A stretch of DNA of 64,000 nucleotides from SXZD01 sp034680345 (GTDB lineage: Bacteria; Pseudomonadota; Gammaproteobacteria; Burkholderiales; Burkholderiaceae_B), in NCBI GenBank assembly GCA_034680345.1, contig JAXISZ010000005.1, positions 1-64,000 of the forward strand, read 5' to 3'. Below are positions 7,004 through 16,475 of the stretch, one piece after another (the stretch's first letter is position 1; each line of letters starts with the position of its first letter). Both the position numbers and the translations under genes were made by a program. A model generated the notes under the pieces. The model had not been told where the DNA came from and did no database searches. It saw nothing but the letters and a program-made list of their open reading frames with translations.

Positions 7004-8269
7004 TTAAGATTTTGTTTGCAAAAATACGCCTGCTTCAGGTTGGAAATGAATGCCTTTACTGCGAAAACGCTCTGAAATCTGTATTAAAAGATCAGATCTC
7101 ACCCCTGTTCGCAAACTTTGTACAACTGACGGTTCAGCTTCAACACCATAGCTTAACTCAATAAGATAGTGCCCACCAGGCAAATCTAAAACTTGTACCG
7201 TGGGCTCAAAACTATGCACTATTTTAGTATGCGCTTGCGCAACTGCCAGCAATATAGCCATGGCTTGTTGAGGTTCGGAATCTTCACGAATTAATAAACG
7301 AATATGATCTTTCAAAACCTTGGTTTTTTCAGCGACATTAAGCACCGGCATATTCACCAATGTTTCATTAGGTAAAATGGATTGGGTACCATCGTCTGCA
7401 CGCAACACGGTGTAACGGGTTTTTATTTCCTGCACCACCCCGCTATATTTATCAACCGCTATGGGCTGACCAATTCGTACACTGCGGTCTAACAAAATAA
7501 TAAAACCAGAAACATAGTTACTGGCTATGCGTTGCATACCCAAACCCAGCCCAACCCCCAATGCACCACCAAATACTGACAATATGGTTAAATCAATACC
7601 AGAGAGCGACATACTGAGCAACACAGCAAAAATCAGCAAAAAAGCCCGAACTAAGCGATTCATCACGGCTCGAACACTGATATCAAGCATGTCCCAACGC
7701 ATCAAACGGGCCTCAATCACCGTGCCAACCCATAAACTCACCAACAAAGTAACCAGCGTGGTAATTACTGCCTGAATAATCACAAGCAAAGAAATACGAG
7801 CCTTACCCAGAGGAAAAACCACACCCGATAAAATATCCTGAATACCCTGAAGCAAATCAAGCGCGTGCAAAGCAAACACCACCCACACAAATGCACTGAT
7901 GTATTTATCAATACCTTTGGCCAGATGTTTTTTAACAAAAACACGATGAACAGCATAGACCAGTACACGAACAACAGCCATCGCAAAAAATAAAGTTGTA
8001 GCCAACGACAGTAAATTACCATGCACCGATTGAACCATTAAGAAATCGCAGATTCCTAAAAAAATAGCCGCCAAAATAGGAAATCCGCCACGATTCCACA
8101 AACTTCTACTCAAACGGTAACGGTTAATATGCGTATTTTGGGCCAATCGCTTTTTTTGAAAACGCGCAATCAACCAGGCTAAAGCCACAGATGAAACCAC
8201 GGCCAACAGCTGCGTTAACACCGCTAAATTAAAAAAATCAACCCAAATTTGTGCCAATATTTTTTCCAT
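7004..8269 (-). CDS. MscS-type mechanosensitive ion channel
   Basis: A 421-residue inner-membrane protein with several hydrophobic helices in the first 260 residues, more than the three of E. coli MscS. The pore and beta-domain signature GGALGVGLGLGMQRIASNYV is followed by GFIILLDRSVRIGQPI and the DDGTQSILPNETLVN loop. Such channels open under membrane tension to release solutes during hypo-osmotic shock. The ATG at 8269 has AGGAA seven bases upstream; a GTG two codons earlier lies too close to that site. The neighbours do not suggest a more specific job. Confidence 0.9.
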   Translation of the reverse strand: MEKILAQIWVDFFNLAVLTQLLAVVSSVALAWLIARFQKKRLAQNTHINRYRLSRSLWNRGGFPILAAIFLGICDFLMVQSVHGNLLSLATTLFFAMAVVRVLVYAVHRVFVKKHLAKGIDKYISAFVWVVFALHALDLLQGIQDILSGVVFPLGKARISLLVIIQAVITTLVTLLVSLWVGTVIEARLMRWDMLDISVRAVMNRLVRAFLLIFAVLLSMSLSGIDLTILSVFGGALGVGLGLGMQRIASNYVSGFIILLDRSVRIGQPIAVDKYSGVVQEIKTRYTVLRADDGTQSILPNETLVNMPVLNVAEKTKVLKDHIRLLIREDSEPQQAMAILLAVAQAHTKIVHSFEPTVQVLDLPGGHYLIELSYGVEAEPSVVQSLRTGVRSDLLIQISERFRSKGIHFQPEAGVFLQTKS

Positions 8270-8398
8270 GAACACAGTTCCTATGCTTTTTCATTGAATT
8301 AAGCCATCAACCACATAGGCTTTTTATCACTCAAATCTTTTTTTCTAAAACACTTGGTATTAGTTTTTACAAAACATTTTCAGAACTCATATTGGAAA

Positions 8399-9793
8399 TT
8401 ATTTAGAATTTGCATCAAAGCTATGATTCAGGTTTTCATCATAACCTTCATTAGGAGCTTTATTAGAACTTTCTTTAGAAACTCTTTGCAAAACCGCAAC
8501 AAAAAAACCATCGCAAGCGTCCCGCTGCGGCCACAAACGTAACCATGGCTGATCCGGTTGAGCAGTCAGAGTAATAGGCCGTTGTGCTGGCGGTAAAACA
8601 TCGGTCCAGTGTCGAATATAAAACTGGGGATGATGCTCTAAAAACGCTTGCACAATCATCTCATTTTCTTCTTGTAAAACACTGCATGTGGCGTATACCA
8701 ACCGCCCCCCGTGTTTAACCAAAGCGCTAGCAGCAGTAAGAATTTTGCGCTGTTTTTCAACCAATTCAACAATATCTGCTGGAGTTTGACGCCATTTTAA
8801 ATCAGGATTGCGACGTAAAGTGCCCAAACCGCTACAAGGTGCGTCTACCAACACTCGATCCGCTTTACCCACGTAACGCTCTAAGCGTACGTCATTTTCA
8901 GAATCAATTGCAAGGGGATAAACATTGGTCAAACCACTACGTAATAAACGCGGCTTTAAACGACTTAAACGCGCCTCAGAAGTATCAACCGCCACCACTC
9001 GCCCCGTATTTCGCATCAACGCACCCAACGCCAAGGTTTTTCCACCCGCGCCAGCGCAAAAGTCGATTAATAAATCGCCACGACGCGGGGCGGTCAATGC
9101 CGCAATCCGCTGGCTACCCGCGTCTTGCACTTCCACCCAACCCGCCTGAAAAAATGGCAGCTTAGACAAAGCCGGTTTGGTGTGTAAACGTACAGCATCT
9201 GGCAAACCTTCAATTACAGTATGCTCAATACCTGCTTCAGTTAACGCGGAGCTAACCTGTGCTGTGGTGGCTTTTAAACGATTTACCCGTAAATCCAGTG
9301 GCGCAGGCTCAAGCATAGCTTGCGAAAACGCATCGGCCTGCTGTAAACCGACTTGATTAACCAAAGCCTGCCAAAGCCAATGCGGCAAACACACCTGCTG
9401 CTCTTGAGGCAAACTATTGGTTTTAACTGCCAATATACGACTTAACCATTGGTGTTCTTGCACCGCACCCAAAGCCCATAACTTCTGTGGAGCATTCACC
9501 ATTAACAAAGCCAACTGTGCCCAACGCTGAGGCACAGGACCCTGCCCACCTTCACACAAATGGGTTATACGTGGTTTAAAACGCAACCATGTGTATGCAG
9601 CCTCAGCAATCCAATGGCGATCACCTGAACCCAGCTTTGGGTGAGCACGAAAATAAATAGACAAAACTGCATCTGCTGGGGTATCAAAACGCGATAATTG
9701 ATTAATAATTTTAACCAAATGATCAGCGATACGCATTGGCGAAGCTGCAGAACGGGGAGCGGTTTTTTTATGAAAATCAACTGATTTAGACAT
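8399..9793 (-). CDS. rsmB: 16S rRNA (cytosine-C5)-methyltransferase, RsmB/Fmu type
   Basis: RsmB methylates C967 of 16S rRNA using SAM. The N-terminal NusB-like segment (ADAVLSIYFRAHPKLGSGDR) is followed by the Rossmann SAM domain with LIDFCAGAGGKTLALG, the catalytic PCSGLGTLRRNPDLKWR (Cys near residue 319) and YATCSVL (Cys near 369). Both catalytic cysteines are present. At 464 residues it is a little longer than E. coli RsmB, with a low-complexity polar tail. It starts 3 bp after the purN stop, so the two are translationally close. I prefer RsmB over RsmF because of the NusB-like start. Confidence 0.88.
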   Translation of the reverse strand: MSKSVDFHKKTAPRSAASPMRIADHLVKIINQLSRFDTPADAVLSIYFRAHPKLGSGDRHWIAEAAYTWLRFKPRITHLCEGGQGPVPQRWAQLALLMVNAPQKLWALGAVQEHQWLSRILAVKTNSLPQEQQVCLPHWLWQALVNQVGLQQADAFSQAMLEPAPLDLRVNRLKATTAQVSSALTEAGIEHTVIEGLPDAVRLHTKPALSKLPFFQAGWVEVQDAGSQRIAALTAPRRGDLLIDFCAGAGGKTLALGALMRNTGRVVAVDTSEARLSRLKPRLLRSGLTNVYPLAIDSENDVRLERYVGKADRVLVDAPCSGLGTLRRNPDLKWRQTPADIVELVEKQRKILTAASALVKHGGRLVYATCSVLQEENEMIVQAFLEHHPQFYIRHWTDVLPPAQRPITLTAQPDQPWLRLWPQRDACDGFFVAVLQRVSKESSNKAPNEGYDENLNHSFDANSK

Positions 9794-9796
9794 GCT

Positions 9797-10453
9797 TTAC
9801 TTTTCTTCTATAAAAACAGGGGGGCTAGAAACCAACCACCGTACCCGCATACCATCAACTTGTAGGGCGTTCTGACAAAATGCTGCCACACACGCTGGCA
9901 ATAACTGATGCTCGCGCACCAAAACCCGCTCCCCCAAATACTGTGGATTGTCTTGCGGCCGCACCAACACAGCGGCTTGAGCAATGATTGGGCCATGATC
10001 AAGTTCTGGTGTCACAAAATGGACTGTTGCACCGTGCAAAGCCACTCCTGCTTGCAAAGCGCGCTCATGAGTATTTAGCCCAGGAAAAGCGGGTAACAAT
10101 GACGGATGAATATTAACCAAACGACCTGCATAATGTTGCACAAAACCAGCAGTCAAAATACGCATAAATCCGGCTAGAACCACCAGCTGAGGGGAAAACT
10201 CGTCGATTACGAGGGTCATTGCAGCTTCAAATGCGCTGCGATCCGCAAATTGGCGATGTTCAACACAACGAATGGCAATACCGTGGTCTTGCGCAATTTG
10301 CAAACCGCCAGCAGACGATTGATTACTGACAACCGCCACAACACGGTATAAACTGCCATGAGCAGGATCGCTCAACAAAGCTTGCAAATTAGAGCCACGC
10401 CCTGAAATTAAAACCACCACTGCGGGAGGCACTATTGAGTTTGTATGTTTCAT
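9797..10453 (-). CDS. purN: Phosphoribosylglycinamide formyltransferase
   Basis: PurN transfers a formyl group from 10-formyl-THF to GAR in de novo purine synthesis. The 218-residue protein opens with VVLISGRGSNLQALL, the phosphate-binding loop. The catalytic stretch LAGFMRIL...VNIHPSLLPAFPGLNTHERAL holds the Asn-His pair, and the HGATVHFVTPELDHGPIIAQ segment supplies the catalytic Asp. It is the first gene of a purN-rsmB pair and is divergent from ribF. Confidence 0.97.
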   Translation of the reverse strand: MKHTNSIVPPAVVVLISGRGSNLQALLSDPAHGSLYRVVAVVSNQSSAGGLQIAQDHGIAIRCVEHRQFADRSAFEAAMTLVIDEFSPQLVVLAGFMRILTAGFVQHYAGRLVNIHPSLLPAFPGLNTHERALQAGVALHGATVHFVTPELDHGPIIAQAAVLVRPQDNPQYLGERVLVREHQLLPACVAAFCQNALQVDGMRVRWLVSSPPVFIEEK

Positions 10454-10567
10454 TACCAGATTTTACCACCGCATTGTAAATTTCTTTGATCGAGTGATCT
10501 CAATACAACTCAACGAAATTTGAGCAACCCTTTATAATGATTAAATTTTGTAGCTTTGTTTGAAATA

Positions 10568-11641
10568 ATGAAGGTTTACCGCGGTCTACAATTGCCTAAA
10601 TGGCCTAAATTGCCTAAAGAATTGCTAAAAATACCATCAGATTATTCTTCAGCGCAGTTTACAAAACAAACCTTAAAGCAATCACCATTGGCCACTTCCG
10701 CCACACAAGGAGCGGTGGTCAGTATTGGTAATTTTGACGGTGTGCACCGCGGTCATGCTCAATTGTTCCAACACATGGTAAAAACCGCCAAACAACAAAA
10801 TTTAAGAACTTGCGTTGTCACCTTTGAACCACACCCAAAAACATTTTTCAACCCAAAACACGCCCCAGCATGTATTAATCGCTTACGTGACCGCTGCGCC
10901 TGGATAGCAGCTTGCGGCATTGACGAAGTTTATATTTTGCAGTTTAACCAAACTTTGGCCGAATTAAGCCCACAAGCATTTATTGAATTTGTATTATTAA
11001 AGCAGTTAAATACACAACATCTCTGGGTTGGTGACGACTTTTGCTTTGGGCATAACCGCCAAGGCAACTTCAACACTTTAAAACAAGCTGGCACCGCACA
11101 TGGGTTTCAAGTCAATGCAATCACCAGTGTGCAATACAACCAACAACGCGTTTCCAGTTCAATGATTCGCCAATTTTTGCACACAGGAAACATTGAACTG
11201 GCTACGGCAGCACTTGGTCACCCCTTAACTTACAGCGGGCACGTACTGCACGGCGAAAAACTTGGACGCACATTGGGTTTCCCAACCTTGAATTTATCAC
11301 TTGGCAAACAAACCAGTGCTTTACGAGGCGTATTAGCTGTTTGGGTGCATGGCCTAGACACCCAACCCCTGGCCGGCGTTGCCAGCTTGGGCACTCGCCC
11401 CAGCGTGCAAAACAATGGCCAGTATTGGTTAGAAACCTTTGTTTTAAACTGGAATGGCAACGCTTATGGTAAAAATATCACTGTTGAAGTGGTGCAATAC
11501 TTACGCCCTGAAACCAAGTTTTCACAGTTAAACACGCTGGTTGCACAAATGAAACTAGACGCGGCACAAGCCCAATCAGTATTGGAAAAGCAACCAGCAA
11601 AAATCCCCTTATTTAATATTAATCAAAGCTTTATGACCTGA
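10568..11641 (+). CDS. ribF: Bifunctional riboflavin kinase / FMN adenylyltransferase
   Basis: RibF converts riboflavin to FMN and then FAD. The N-terminal nucleotidyltransferase domain has VVSIGNFDGVHRGH and the late VSSSMIRQFL motif. The C-terminal kinase domain has HGEKLGRTLGFPTLNL. I use the ATG at 10568 because MKVYRGLQLP matches the family start (E. coli MKLIRG); an in-frame TTG four codons earlier is unlikely. There are about 40 extra residues between MKVYRG and the catalytic loop. A TATAAT at 10533-10538 could be its promoter -10. It starts the plus-strand run ribF-ileS-lspA-coaBC. Confidence 0.95.
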   Translation: MKVYRGLQLPKWPKLPKELLKIPSDYSSAQFTKQTLKQSPLATSATQGAVVSIGNFDGVHRGHAQLFQHMVKTAKQQNLRTCVVTFEPHPKTFFNPKHAPACINRLRDRCAWIAACGIDEVYILQFNQTLAELSPQAFIEFVLLKQLNTQHLWVGDDFCFGHNRQGNFNTLKQAGTAHGFQVNAITSVQYNQQRVSSSMIRQFLHTGNIELATAALGHPLTYSGHVLHGEKLGRTLGFPTLNLSLGKQTSALRGVLAVWVHGLDTQPLAGVASLGTRPSVQNNGQYWLETFVLNWNGNAYGKNITVEVVQYLRPETKFSQLNTLVAQMKLDAAQAQSVLEKQPAKIPLFNINQSFMT

Positions 11642-11650
11642 AAGCGGAAC

Positions 11651-14578
11651 ATGGATTATAAAAACACCCTCAACCTTCCAGACACCCCATTTCCCATGCG
11701 TGGCGATCTCCCAAAACGAGAACCAAAATGGCTAGCTCAATGGCAAAAAAACAAAATTTATCAAGCAATTAATCAAGCACACAGCGGTCAACCCAAATTT
11801 ATTTTGCACGATGGCCCCCCCTATGCCAATGGCGATATTCATATTGGCCATGCTGTAAATAAAATTTTAAAAGACATCATCATCAAATCAAAAACTTTAG
11901 CTGGATTTGATGCCCGCTTTATTCCCGGCTGGGACTGCCACGGCATGCCCATTGAAATTCAAATTGAAAAATTACACGGCAAGCACTTGCCCACCGAAGA
12001 GGTACAAGCCAAAAGCCGTACATACGCTAGCGAACAAATTGAACGTCAGAAAAAAGATTTTATGCGTTTAGGAGTGCTCGCTGACTGGGGCAATGCTTAT
12101 AAAACCATGGACTTTCAAAATGAAGCCGATGAGATCCGCGCCCTTGGAAAAATTTTTGAAAAAAAATATGTTTACCGTGGCTTAAAACCAGTTAATTGGT
12201 GTTTTGACTGCGGCTCAGCACTGGCCGAAGCCGAAATTGAATACCAAGACAAAGAAGACACCGCCATTGACGTTGGCTTTCCTTTTTACAAAGAAAACCA
12301 AATGCTGGAACGCTTGGCTCATGCCTTTGACGTAGACCCAGCCTTATTTAGCAAAAAACCAGAATGCACGCATCCGGGCTGGTTAATCATCTGGACCACC
12401 ACGCCTTGGACATTGCCTGCCAACCAAGCCCTTAACCTACACCCAGATTTCGAATATGCATTGATTGATAGCGAACGCGGCTTTTTAATTGTGGCCAAAG
12501 AGCGGGTACAAGCTTGCCTAGAGAGTTTTGCCTTAAAAGGCGAAGTGGTGGCCACTACCACAGGTCGGGCACTGGCAGGAATTGAATTTCAACATCCATT
12601 TGCTAACCGCAATTCACCTATTTTGTTGGCTGAATATGTCACATTAGACACCGGCACGGGTATTGTGCACTGCGCTCCAGCACACGGACAAGAAGACTTC
12701 AATTCATTTAAAGCGGCTGGAGGACAAGACAGCGACATCATTAATCCCGTGATGAGCAATGGATGTTACGCTACAGAATTACCAATCTTTGGTGGGCAGC
12801 ATGTTTGGAAGGCCAATTCAAACATTATAGACACCTTGGCTGAACGCGGCTGTCTATTTTCAGCCAATAAATTTCGTCATACCTACATGCACTGCTGGCG
12901 ACACAAAACCCCTGTAATCTATCGCGCCACTTCACAGTGGTTTGTGGGCATAGATATTGTCACAAACAATCATAAAACCTTACGTGAAAGTGCCCTTGAA
13001 GGCATAGAATCCACTGAATTCTACCCTGCGTGGGGAAAAAGCAGGCTACAATCAATGATTGCCAACCGCCCCGATTGGACGCTTTCTAGACAACGCCAAT
13101 GGGGGGTTCCCATGGCTTTTTTTGTCGATAAACAAACTGGACAACCTCACCCAAACACCCCTGAATTGCTTGAGTCTGTAGCACAACGTGTTGAAAAAGA
13201 AGGCATTGAAGCTTGGCAACGCCTACAAATTGAAGAGCTACTCAGCCCTGAAGAGGCTGAACGCTACGAAAAAAACCGCGACACCCTAGATGTTTGGTTT
13301 GATTCCGGCACCACGCACGAAACTGTATTACGCGGCTCTCACCGTGACGCTTGCAGCTTCCCTGCTGATCTCTACCTTGAAGGTTCAGATCAACATCGAG
13401 GATGGTTTCACTCTTCACTCTTAACATCATGCATGATCAATGGTACCCCTCCATACAAGGCACTACTCACCCATGGCTTTGTTGTGGATGGTCAGGGCCG
13501 TAAAATGAGTAAATCTCAGGGTAATGTCATTGCTCCACAACAAATTTTAGACAAAATGGGCGCCGATATTCTGCGTTTATGGGTTGCCAGCACCGATTAC
13601 AGCGGTGAATTGTCTATCTCTGATGAAATTTTAAAACGGGTTGTAGAAAGCTATCGCAGAATTCGCAACACCTTAAAATTTTTATTAGCCAACATCAGCG
13701 ACTTTAACCCCCTACAAGACAGTATGAAAGTTGAACAATTGCTTGAAATTGACCAATACGCTTTGGTCATGACCAAACAGTTCCAAAGCGAAGTGCTAGC
13801 CGCCTATGAACGGTACGAGTTTCATCCCGTAGTCTCAAGATTGCAACAGTTTTGTTCAGAGGTACTCGGGGCGTTTTATCTTGATGTACTCAAAGACAGG
13901 TTGTACACCACGGCAAGCAACAGTGTAGCCCGTCGTAGCGCACAAACAGTGCTTTACCACATTAGCTGCACACTACTAAAAATAATGGCACCCATTTTAA
14001 GTTTCACCGCAGAAGAAGCATGGGCCTGCTTAAATACTGAAAACAACCAAAACAATAGGCCAAATAACCCAAATACAACACCAACAGCCTCCACAATACC
14101 AGCCACAGATTCTGCTCAAACAACGGCAACAACCAATTTAGAAAACTCCGTATGCAACAGCATTTTTCTTGGTCTACACCACACCTTACCAAATGTGCAT
14201 AACAATACTGATTTAACAAAAAAATGGAGCGTATTACTAGAGTTGCGCGCACGGGTTAATAAAGAATTAGAACTTTTGCGCAGTGCTGGGGCTTTGGGTT
14301 CTTCTTTACAGGCACATGTAAACTTACAATTAAACGCCGAAAATCATCAAGCTGCAGCCAGCTTAAAAGATGATCTTAAATTTGTTTTAATTGTTTCAAG
14401 TGTACAACTGACACTGGCCAAAGAAGAAAAAATCACCGTTCGGCCCAGCACACACAAAAAGTGTACGCGCTGTTGGCATTACTGCGAAGATGTTGGGGGC
14501 AACCCAGAACATCCCGATTTATGCGGTCGCTGTGATCAAAATTTACATGGTACTGGCGAAAATCGACAATATGTATAA
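11651..14578 (+). CDS. ileS: Isoleucyl-tRNA synthetase
   Basis: A class I aminoacyl-tRNA synthetase of 975 residues charging tRNA-Ile, with an editing domain. The HIGH motif is in PPYANGDIHIGHA at about 57-68, the KMSKS loop in GRKMSKSQGN at about 617, and the C-terminal zinc finger CTRCWHYC...CGRC at about 937-964. Between the anticodon-binding region and the SVFL-like segment is an Asn/Thr-rich stretch of about 40 residues (near 794-835) that looks like an unstructured insertion. It follows ribF by 9 bp and is followed by lspA, a conserved order. Confidence 0.98.
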   Translation: MDYKNTLNLPDTPFPMRGDLPKREPKWLAQWQKNKIYQAINQAHSGQPKFILHDGPPYANGDIHIGHAVNKILKDIIIKSKTLAGFDARFIPGWDCHGMPIEIQIEKLHGKHLPTEEVQAKSRTYASEQIERQKKDFMRLGVLADWGNAYKTMDFQNEADEIRALGKIFEKKYVYRGLKPVNWCFDCGSALAEAEIEYQDKEDTAIDVGFPFYKENQMLERLAHAFDVDPALFSKKPECTHPGWLIIWTTTPWTLPANQALNLHPDFEYALIDSERGFLIVAKERVQACLESFALKGEVVATTTGRALAGIEFQHPFANRNSPILLAEYVTLDTGTGIVHCAPAHGQEDFNSFKAAGGQDSDIINPVMSNGCYATELPIFGGQHVWKANSNIIDTLAERGCLFSANKFRHTYMHCWRHKTPVIYRATSQWFVGIDIVTNNHKTLRESALEGIESTEFYPAWGKSRLQSMIANRPDWTLSRQRQWGVPMAFFVDKQTGQPHPNTPELLESVAQRVEKEGIEAWQRLQIEELLSPEEAERYEKNRDTLDVWFDSGTTHETVLRGSHRDACSFPADLYLEGSDQHRGWFHSSLLTSCMINGTPPYKALLTHGFVVDGQGRKMSKSQGNVIAPQQILDKMGADILRLWVASTDYSGELSISDEILKRVVESYRRIRNTLKFLLANISDFNPLQDSMKVEQLLEIDQYALVMTKQFQSEVLAAYERYEFHPVVSRLQQFCSEVLGAFYLDVLKDRLYTTASNSVARRSAQTVLYHISCTLLKIMAPILSFTAEEAWACLNTENNQNNRPNNPNTTPTASTIPATDSAQTTATTNLENSVCNSIFLGLHHTLPNVHNNTDLTKKWSVLLELRARVNKELELLRSAGALGSSLQAHVNLQLNAENHQAAASLKDDLKFVLIVSSVQLTLAKEEKITVRPSTHKKCTRCWHYCEDVGGNPEHPDLCGRCDQNLHGTGENRQYV

Positions 14579-14618
14579 CAATAATCAAAGCAACTAAAAC
14601 AGTTAAGCGAGCTTTATC

Positions 14619-15158
14619 ATGGTAAAGAAAACAACCTACCCAAGCTTTAAAACAGAATCTCGCAAACAACGCAGACTCTCAGTTTGGCATTGGCTAGCCA
14701 TTTCAAGCATTATTCTTTTACTAGACCAAATCAGTAAGATTTTAATTAACAACCAAATAGCCCAAGGCAATGGGGTTTTAATCAACCATTTTTTTAATAT
14801 TGTGCATGTCCGCAATCCTGGCGCTGCTTTTAGCTTTTTGGCTCAAGCTGGCGGCTGGCAAGTTTATGTTCTTGCTGGTTTTGCAAGCTTGGTGGCCTTA
14901 TTTATTGTTGTTTTATTATTTAGGTCTGCTCATCAAACCTTATTTTCTTTGGCATTGTCTTGCATTCTATCTGGAGCCGTTGGAAATTTAATTGATCGGA
15001 TTGCTTATGGCGCAGTCATCGACTTCTTAGACTTACATTACCAAGGATTGCACTGGCCTGCTTTTAACATAGCCGATATAGCCATTAGTCTAGGAGCGGG
15101 TTTATTGATTTTGGATGAACTACAACGCGTCAAACGAGATCGTCGCTCAATCGCTTAA
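14619..15158 (+). CDS. lspA: Lipoprotein signal peptidase (signal peptidase II)
   Basis: LspA is an inner-membrane aspartic protease that removes signal peptides from prolipoproteins after lipid modification. The 179-residue chain has four hydrophobic segments. The catalytic pair lies in GAVGNLIDRIAYGAVIDFLD and FNIADIAISLG, and HVRNPGAAFSFLA is the conserved N-R/PGAAF block. About 20 basic residues precede the first helix. It sits between ileS and coaBC. The lipoprotein LptE encoded at 54072 would be one substrate. Confidence 0.97.
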   Translation: MVKKTTYPSFKTESRKQRRLSVWHWLAISSIILLLDQISKILINNQIAQGNGVLINHFFNIVHVRNPGAAFSFLAQAGGWQVYVLAGFASLVALFIVVLLFRSAHQTLFSLALSCILSGAVGNLIDRIAYGAVIDFLDLHYQGLHWPAFNIADIAISLGAGLLILDELQRVKRDRRSIA

Positions 15159-15182
15159 AACCAATCCAATGTAAGTAGTCGC

Positions 15183-16463
15183 ATGAACACACAAAAAAGT
15201 ATTCTGTTAGGTGTCACCGGTGGCATTGCTGCATACAAAACCGCAGAATTGGTTAGGCTTTTAAAAAAAGCGGGGCATCGGGTGCAGATTAGCATGACTA
15301 AGAATGCCTGTGAATTTATTGGGCCAGCCACATTTCAAGCCTTGTCTGGAGAACCAGTGTACACAGAACTCTGGGACTTTCGCATGCCCAACGCCATGGC
15401 TCATATTGACCTGAGCAGAGAATCTGATCTGATGCTGGTGGCACCAGCCAGTGCAAATTTCATAGCGAAATTGGCCCATGGTGTTGCTGATGACCTCCTC
15501 AGCACCCTTGCCTTGGCACGCAACTGTCCCTTGTATGTCGCACCTGCCATGAATCAACAGATGTGGCTCAACCCTGCAACCCAAAGAAACATTCAACAAA
15601 TTCAATCAGATGAAATTAAAATTTTAGGCCCAAGTAGCGGTGAACAAGCCTGTGGTGAAGTGGGTATGGGACGTATGCTTGAACCAGACATAATGGCTTG
15701 GCACATAGAAAAAGCTTTTTGCCCTGCTATTTTAACAAACCAAACGCTATTAATTACAGCAGGACCTACATTTGAAGCCATAGACCCAGTGCGCGGTATC
15801 ACCAACAGATCCTCAGGAAAAATGGGGTATGCCATTGCACAAGCAGCAGCTCTAGCAGGTGCCAGAGTTATTCTAATATCTGGCCCCACAGCATTAACTT
15901 GCCCAATAGGCGTTGAACGCATAGCGGTTGAATCAGCACAAGACATGTTGGAGGCCTGCCTAGAAAAAATTGAACAAGCCACTGTTTTTATCGGAGTAGC
16001 AGCTGTTGCAGATTGGCGAGTCGATCAAATTAGTTCACACAAATTGAAAAAATCAGCTCATAATTTAAGCCATCTGCACTATGAATTAAATCCCGACATT
16101 TTGGCTACAATTGGCAAATTAAAATTTCAGAGAACTAACAACCCTTTATTAACCATCGGGTTTGCTGCTGAAACTGAAGATGTTTTAACAAATGCAAAAG
16201 CAAAATTGCAAAGCAAACAATGCGACTGGATCATCGGCAATCTTGCCCAAGAAACCCTAGGCAAAGACGAAGTTGCTTTGAGTATTGTCACCAACGATAC
16301 CCAAATCGATCTACCGCGCCAAACCAAGCAACAAGCAGCACACCAGATCATCAAGCAATTGGCAGCATCATTAAACAATCAAAATATATCGCCTAATATG
16401 GTGATACTTTTGCCATTACCGACCAAAGAAAATAAAAATTCTCCACAGAACTTACAACAATAG
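15183..16463 (+). CDS. coaBC: Bifunctional phosphopantothenoylcysteine decarboxylase / phosphopantothenate-cysteine ligase
   Basis: CoaBC makes 4'-phosphopantetheine for coenzyme A. The N-terminal FMN decarboxylase half has LLGVTGGIAAYKTAEL, the active-site His in MAHIDLSRESD, APAMNQQMW, and the catalytic Cys in SGEQACGEVGMGRM. The C-terminal CTP-dependent ligase half has ITAGPTFEAIDPVRGITN, RSSGKMGYAIAQA and the KLKKS motif. At 426 residues it is of normal length with a short polar tail. It starts 25 bp after lspA. Confidence 0.96.
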   Translation: MNTQKSILLGVTGGIAAYKTAELVRLLKKAGHRVQISMTKNACEFIGPATFQALSGEPVYTELWDFRMPNAMAHIDLSRESDLMLVAPASANFIAKLAHGVADDLLSTLALARNCPLYVAPAMNQQMWLNPATQRNIQQIQSDEIKILGPSSGEQACGEVGMGRMLEPDIMAWHIEKAFCPAILTNQTLLITAGPTFEAIDPVRGITNRSSGKMGYAIAQAAALAGARVILISGPTALTCPIGVERIAVESAQDMLEACLEKIEQATVFIGVAAVADWRVDQISSHKLKKSAHNLSHLHYELNPDILATIGKLKFQRTNNPLLTIGFAAETEDVLTNAKAKLQSKQCDWIIGNLAQETLGKDEVALSIVTNDTQIDLPRQTKQQAAHQIIKQLAASLNNQNISPNMVILLPLPTKENKNSPQNLQQ

Positions 16464-16475
16464 GCTCGCTTTTGT

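Noticed and set aside
8839..9165. Two plus-strand frames opposite rsmB
   Set aside because: Antisense shadows of the SAM-binding and catalytic regions of rsmB.
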